64,000 nucleotides of DNA from Paracoccaceae bacterium (GTDB lineage Bacteria > Pseudomonadota > Alphaproteobacteria > Rhodobacterales > Rhodobacteraceae), in NCBI GenBank assembly GCA_009773375.1, contig WRPH01000008.1:115108-179107 (forward strand), in the 5' to 3' direction. This document shows positions 60,322 to 64,000 of the stretch, piece by piece (position 1 is the first letter of the stretch; each line of letters starts with the position of its first letter). A model generated the notes under the pieces. It had not been told where the DNA came from and ran no database searches. It was given only the letters and a program-made list of their open reading frames with translations. A program made the position numbers and the translations under genes.

Positions 60322-61478
60322 CCCATAGCGTTCCCAACCGGAACTGGTCTTACCCGACCGCGATCAAATTCGGCGTTGGCCGCATTGCTGAACTGGCCGA
60401 GCATTGCGCGGCGGCAGGGGTGAAAAAACCGCTGTTCGTCACCGACAAGGCCTTGGCATCGCTGCCGATCACCGCCGAAGCCGTGGCCATTCTGAAAGCC
60501 GCAGGCCTTGGCGCTGCGGTGTTTTCCGAGGTTGACCCGAACCCGAATGAAACCAACATGGCCGATGGCATCAAGGTTTTCCTTGCTGGCGGCCATGATG
60601 GCGTGATCTGCTTCGGCGGCGGCTCGGCGCTGGATCTGGGCAAGATGATCGCCCTGATGGCGCATCAGCGCGCCGACCTTTCGGTCTGGGATCTGGAAGA
60701 TATCGACGACTGGTATACCCGCGCCGATGCGTCGAAAATCGCCCCGATCATCGCGGTGCCAACCACTGCCGGGACCGGCTCTGAAGTTGGCCGCGCCGGG
60801 GTGCTGACCAACTCGGTGACGCATAAGAAAAAGATCATCTTCCACCCGAAACTGCTGCCCGTGGTGGTGATCTGCGATCCCGCGCTGACCGTGGGGATGC
60901 CGCGCTTTATCACCGCAGGCACCGGTATGGACGCGCTGGCGCATTGTCTTGAGGCATACTCGAGCCCGTTCTACCACCCGATGAGCCAGGGCATCGCCTT
61001 GGAAGGCATGCGGCTGGTGTTTGAAAACCTGCCGAAAGTCTACGCCAACCCCAACGATCTGGACGCCCGCGCGCACATGATGTCGGCGGCGGCCATGGGG
61101 GCTGTGGCCTTCCAGAAGGGGCTGGGGGCGATCCATTCCCTTAGCCACCCGATTGGCGCGGTCTACGGCACCCATCACGGCACCACCAACGCAGTCGTGA
61201 TGCCGATGGTGCTGGATATGAACCGGGCGGCGATTGAAGACCGCATCAATGCAGCCGCTGCCTATCTGGGCATTCAGGGCGGCTTTGATGGCTTCCGCGC
61301 CGCCGTGATGGCGCTGCGGGCCGAGTTGAACATCCCCGCCAACCTGACGGCGATGGGGGTGAAGCGGGAAGACCTTGATATGCTGACCGACATGGCGCTG
61401 GAAGACCCGTCTTGCGGCGGCAATCCGGTGGTGATGACCCGCGAAAACACCCGCGCGCTGTTTGACGCCTGCATGTAA
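60318..61478 (+). CDS. Iron-containing alcohol dehydrogenase
   Basis: KFGVGRIAELAEHC; CFGGGSALDLGKMIAL; VPTTAGTGSEV; GMDALAHCLEAY. Confidence 0.95.
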   Translation: MTHSVPNRNWSYPTAIKFGVGRIAELAEHCAAAGVKKPLFVTDKALASLPITAEAVAILKAAGLGAAVFSEVDPNPNETNMADGIKVFLAGGHDGVICFGGGSALDLGKMIALMAHQRADLSVWDLEDIDDWYTRADASKIAPIIAVPTTAGTGSEVGRAGVLTNSVTHKKKIIFHPKLLPVVVICDPALTVGMPRFITAGTGMDALAHCLEAYSSPFYHPMSQGIALEGMRLVFENLPKVYANPNDLDARAHMMSAAAMGAVAFQKGLGAIHSLSHPIGAVYGTHHGTTNAVVMPMVLDMNRAAIEDRINAAAAYLGIQGGFDGFRAAVMALRAELNIPANLTAMGVKREDLDMLTDMALEDPSCGGNPVVMTRENTRALFDACM

Positions 61479-61532
61479 CTTGAAAAGGGGCGGCTTTTGC
61501 GTCTTAAGGCGCGGCAGCCGCCCTTTCCTTTG

Positions 61533-62789
61533 ATGACGGACCTTAGCATGACCCAGCACCTGACCACCGATATCGCCATCCTTGGGGCGGGGGTTGTGGG
61601 GCTTGCGATTGCCGAGGCTTTGACCGCTGAGGGCCGCGAGGTGGTGGTGGTCGATCCCGCCCAGCCGGGGATGGGGGCCAGCTATGGCAATGCCGGAACC
61701 ATCGCCGATTACGCGGTGATGCCGGTCGGCAGCCCGGATGTGCTGCGCAACCTGCCTTCACTGCTGTTCGATAAAAACTCACCGCTGGCGATCCGGCGTG
61801 CAGCCCTGCCCTCGCTGCTGCCGTGGCTGGCGCGGTTCGCCCGGCAATCGCTGCCGGGGCCTGCCAAGCAGAATGCGGCGGCAATTGCGGCTTTGCTGGC
61901 CGATGCCTGCCCAAGCTGGCAGGCGCTGGCCGCCCGGATCGGTGCGGGCGCGATCCTGCAAAACAAGGGCTGTCTTTATCTTTACGAAACCCAGACCGCC
62001 TTCCGCGCCGCTGAAGCCGACATGGCGTTCCGGCGCGGGTTGGGTATCTCGGTGGAGCTGATCTCGCCCGAGACTCTGGCGGCGATGGAACCGGGGCTGC
62101 CCGCCGTAGCAGGCGGCGCTGCGTTCTTTCCGCAAGCGGTGTTTCTGAATGATCCTGGGGCGATGGTGCAGACCCTGGCCAAGCATGTGTTTGCCAGTGC
62201 CGGGTTTGTACAGGCCGAGGCACAGGCGATCACCCGGCAGTTTGACGGGGTGATCATCGAGGGGCCGGGGCTGCGGCTGCATGCGCGGCGGGTGATCATC
62301 GCGGCGGGGGCGCATTCCAAGCGGCTGGCGGTGCAGGCGGGCGATGCTGTGCCGCTGGATACCGAGCGGGGCTATCATGTGGAATGGGATATGGCGGCCC
62401 CGAGACTGAACCGGCCTGCCTGCCCGACGTCGCGCGGGTTCTATCTGTGCCCGATGCAGGGCCGGTTGCGGGTGGCGGGGACGGTGGAGCTGGGCGGGCT
62501 GACCGCGCCTGCCTCGCCGCACCGGATCGCCAAACTGGTCGAGGGGGCGCGGGCGATGTTTCCGGATCTGGGCGAGCCGGATCGGGAGTGGATGGGGTTC
62601 CGCCCCTCGATGCCGGATTCGGTGCCGGTGATCGGGCCGTCCCGTGCGGGGCCAGAGGTGATCCATGCCTTCGGGCACGGCCATATCGGGCTGACGCTGG
62701 CCCCGATCACGGCGCGGCTGGTGGCGGCTTTGGTGGCCGGGCGCGCGCCGGAACTGGATTTGCGGCCTTACCTGCCCAGCCGGTTCTAA
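61533..62789 (+). CDS. FAD-dependent oxidoreductase (DadA-like D-amino-acid dehydrogenase family)
   Basis: IAILGAGVVGLAIAEALTAEGREVVVVDPAQPGMGASYGNAGTI; GFRPSMPDSVPVIGPS. Confidence 0.88.
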   Translation: MTDLSMTQHLTTDIAILGAGVVGLAIAEALTAEGREVVVVDPAQPGMGASYGNAGTIADYAVMPVGSPDVLRNLPSLLFDKNSPLAIRRAALPSLLPWLARFARQSLPGPAKQNAAAIAALLADACPSWQALAARIGAGAILQNKGCLYLYETQTAFRAAEADMAFRRGLGISVELISPETLAAMEPGLPAVAGGAAFFPQAVFLNDPGAMVQTLAKHVFASAGFVQAEAQAITRQFDGVIIEGPGLRLHARRVIIAAGAHSKRLAVQAGDAVPLDTERGYHVEWDMAAPRLNRPACPTSRGFYLCPMQGRLRVAGTVELGGLTAPASPHRIAKLVEGARAMFPDLGEPDREWMGFRPSMPDSVPVIGPSRAGPEVIHAFGHGHIGLTLAPITARLVAALVAGRAPELDLRPYLPSRF

Positions 62790-62794
62790 GCTGG

Positions 62795-62820
62795 TGGTCC
62801 CAACTCGGGACCATTTTTTA
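62795..62820 (+). terminator. Rho-independent terminator after the FAD-oxidoreductase gene
   Basis: TGGTCCC-AACTC-GGGACCA-TTTTTT. Confidence 0.88.
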
Positions 62821-63041
62821 TGTTTTAATATCAATATGATAGGTATGAAGAATTAAGGAAATCTTAAGGTTTGCGGCTTTTCTGAGCGGCGACACTTGGT
62901 TTGATTTTTGAGGGTTTAACGGATCGTTTAAAATCAATAGGTTACATGGATGCGATGTCACTTGGTTTGACGCGTTTCCGGTGGGAACGGCGGGCTTTGC
63001 AGTGTCTGCAAACTTTGATGTCAAGACAATGTTTAATGAAA

Positions 63042-63578
63042 TCAATGGCCTTCCAACGGAACTGTGGGCCGATTAACCCACACCCCATGGCTTAAGTGCG
63101 AGACGAGAGAACGTCCAAAATTGCCTTGTCCCGCAATTGCGGCGTCGCCTGCGACGATATCGTCATGGAATAAGAGCGCGAGTGCGGTGTCTAGCACTTC
63201 GGTCCTTTCCTCCATTGCAGCGGCCAAATCCTGTTGCGACTTACGGAGCAACGCCCAGAAGCCTCCGGGGCTACCAAACTGACGGTGAATCTTCGAATAG
63301 TCGTTAGAGAGAGCAACACTTGCCCTAACTCTTGTGAAGCGGAAGAGGGTGAGACGGAAAGCGTGATCCTCGTAAGGGCCCCAACGAAGCGGTGGCGTGT
63401 TGACCGTCTGGTGATCTGCACCAGCAGTGATTGAAAGGTAACGCTCTGGCACCGCACCTCGCGCTCTCCAAGCAGAAACTGTCCGCTTGTCGACGGCAAG
63501 CTTCCGAGCAAGGTCCGAGTCTGTGACCGCTTTCAACCGCAGCTTCAGCGCTTCAATGGTTTCTTCAATATCACTCAT
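63042..63578 (-). CDS. Hypothetical protein with phage-CI-like HTH N-terminus
   Basis: IEALKLRLKAVTDSDLARKLAVDKRTVSAWRARGAVPERYL. Confidence 0.6.
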   Translation of the reverse strand: MSDIEETIEALKLRLKAVTDSDLARKLAVDKRTVSAWRARGAVPERYLSITAGADHQTVNTPPLRWGPYEDHAFRLTLFRFTRVRASVALSNDYSKIHRQFGSPGGFWALLRKSQQDLAAAMEERTEVLDTALALLFHDDIVAGDAAIAGQGNFGRSLVSHLSHGVWVNRPTVPLEGH

Positions 63579-63726
63579 AGAAGCCCCTTGATGGTTTTAT
63601 GCATACTGTCGCGAGAAGGGATACACCCGGCAGAACCTCGGGGCGGCGCTTCTTGGGAATTGGACCGGACCAAAGGCAGAAGAACGCGTGCGCGTGGTTT
63701 GCCAAGACTTGGATATTGTCGATTGA

Positions 63727-64000
63727 TCGACCTTCGGTTGCGTTGCTTGGCTGCCGATTGCTGCCGTTCAGGACATGCTGTCGGATCGCCAGCTTGAACG
63801 CGCCACCGCCGCACAGAACCGCGTGCAGGACAAGGTGAACGCGGCGGTGCGGCAAGGCTACCTCACGCGCGGCATGCGTGACTGGGCCTTGGCGCTGTGT
63901 GCCTCTGATGAAGCCGCCTTTGACACGTTCTGTGCGAAGGCCGGGCCAAGCTTTGCTTATCTGTCGCAACCCGCCTTTGGCGCGCAAGCCTTCCGGCAAG
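63727..64000 (+). pseudogene. 5'-truncated Mu protein-I-like phage protease/scaffold fragment, continues past window end
   Basis: Frame from 63727: STFGCVAWLPIAAVQDMLSDRQLERATAAQNRVQDKVNAAVRQGYLTRGMRDWALALCASDEAAFDTFCAKAGPSFAYL; in-frame TGA at 63724-63726, N-terminal domain absent. Confidence 0.55.

Noticed and set aside
63571-63999. 142-aa minus-strand ORF at the right edge
   Set aside because: Antisense to the Mu-I-like fragment, whose reading frame is phage-like; no domain recognised.

Overview
Chromosomal window from a GC-rich alphaproteobacterium; gene content and order look Rhodobacteraceae-like (inference from protein families, no search run). The centre (about 11.6-36.9 kb) is a nearly complete aerobic cobalamin locus: cobF, cbtA/cbtB, a solo CbiM-type permease, two DUF1636 proteins, cobA-B-M-E-L-K-J-I-H-G-N-W, then cobO, cobQ, bluB, cobC, cbiB, a threonine-kinase-like GHMP protein, a phosphatase, cobP, cobT and cobS. 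Three cobalamin riboswitches lie on the minus strand. The flanks carry ordinary core genes: sdhE, aspartate aminotransferase, MATE, ppk2, GST, map, parE, gltX, a PfkB kinase, nadE, an 18-19x MORN-repeat protein, leuA with a Leu-rich leader ORF, proC, mreBCD-mrdA-rodA, and a GS-like/ALDH/Fe-ADH/FAD-oxidoreductase catabolic cluster. The right edge is AT-richer and has an HTH protein and a 5'-truncated Mu-I-like phage gene. The most interesting unexplained structure is intergenic. A dispersed element with an invariant GCCAAGATGAA core occurs five times; in two copies it follows a GGGGGC-CA-GCCCCC stem and an 11-bp perfect palindrome whose sequence differs between copies while pairing is kept. Other notable items are a 98-bp inverted-repeat element, a three-way-junction palindrome upstream of map, AT-rich tandem palindromes, a 7-bp tandem duplication that moves an SDR gene's ATG out of frame, and cobK/cobL start codons that overlap antiparallel.
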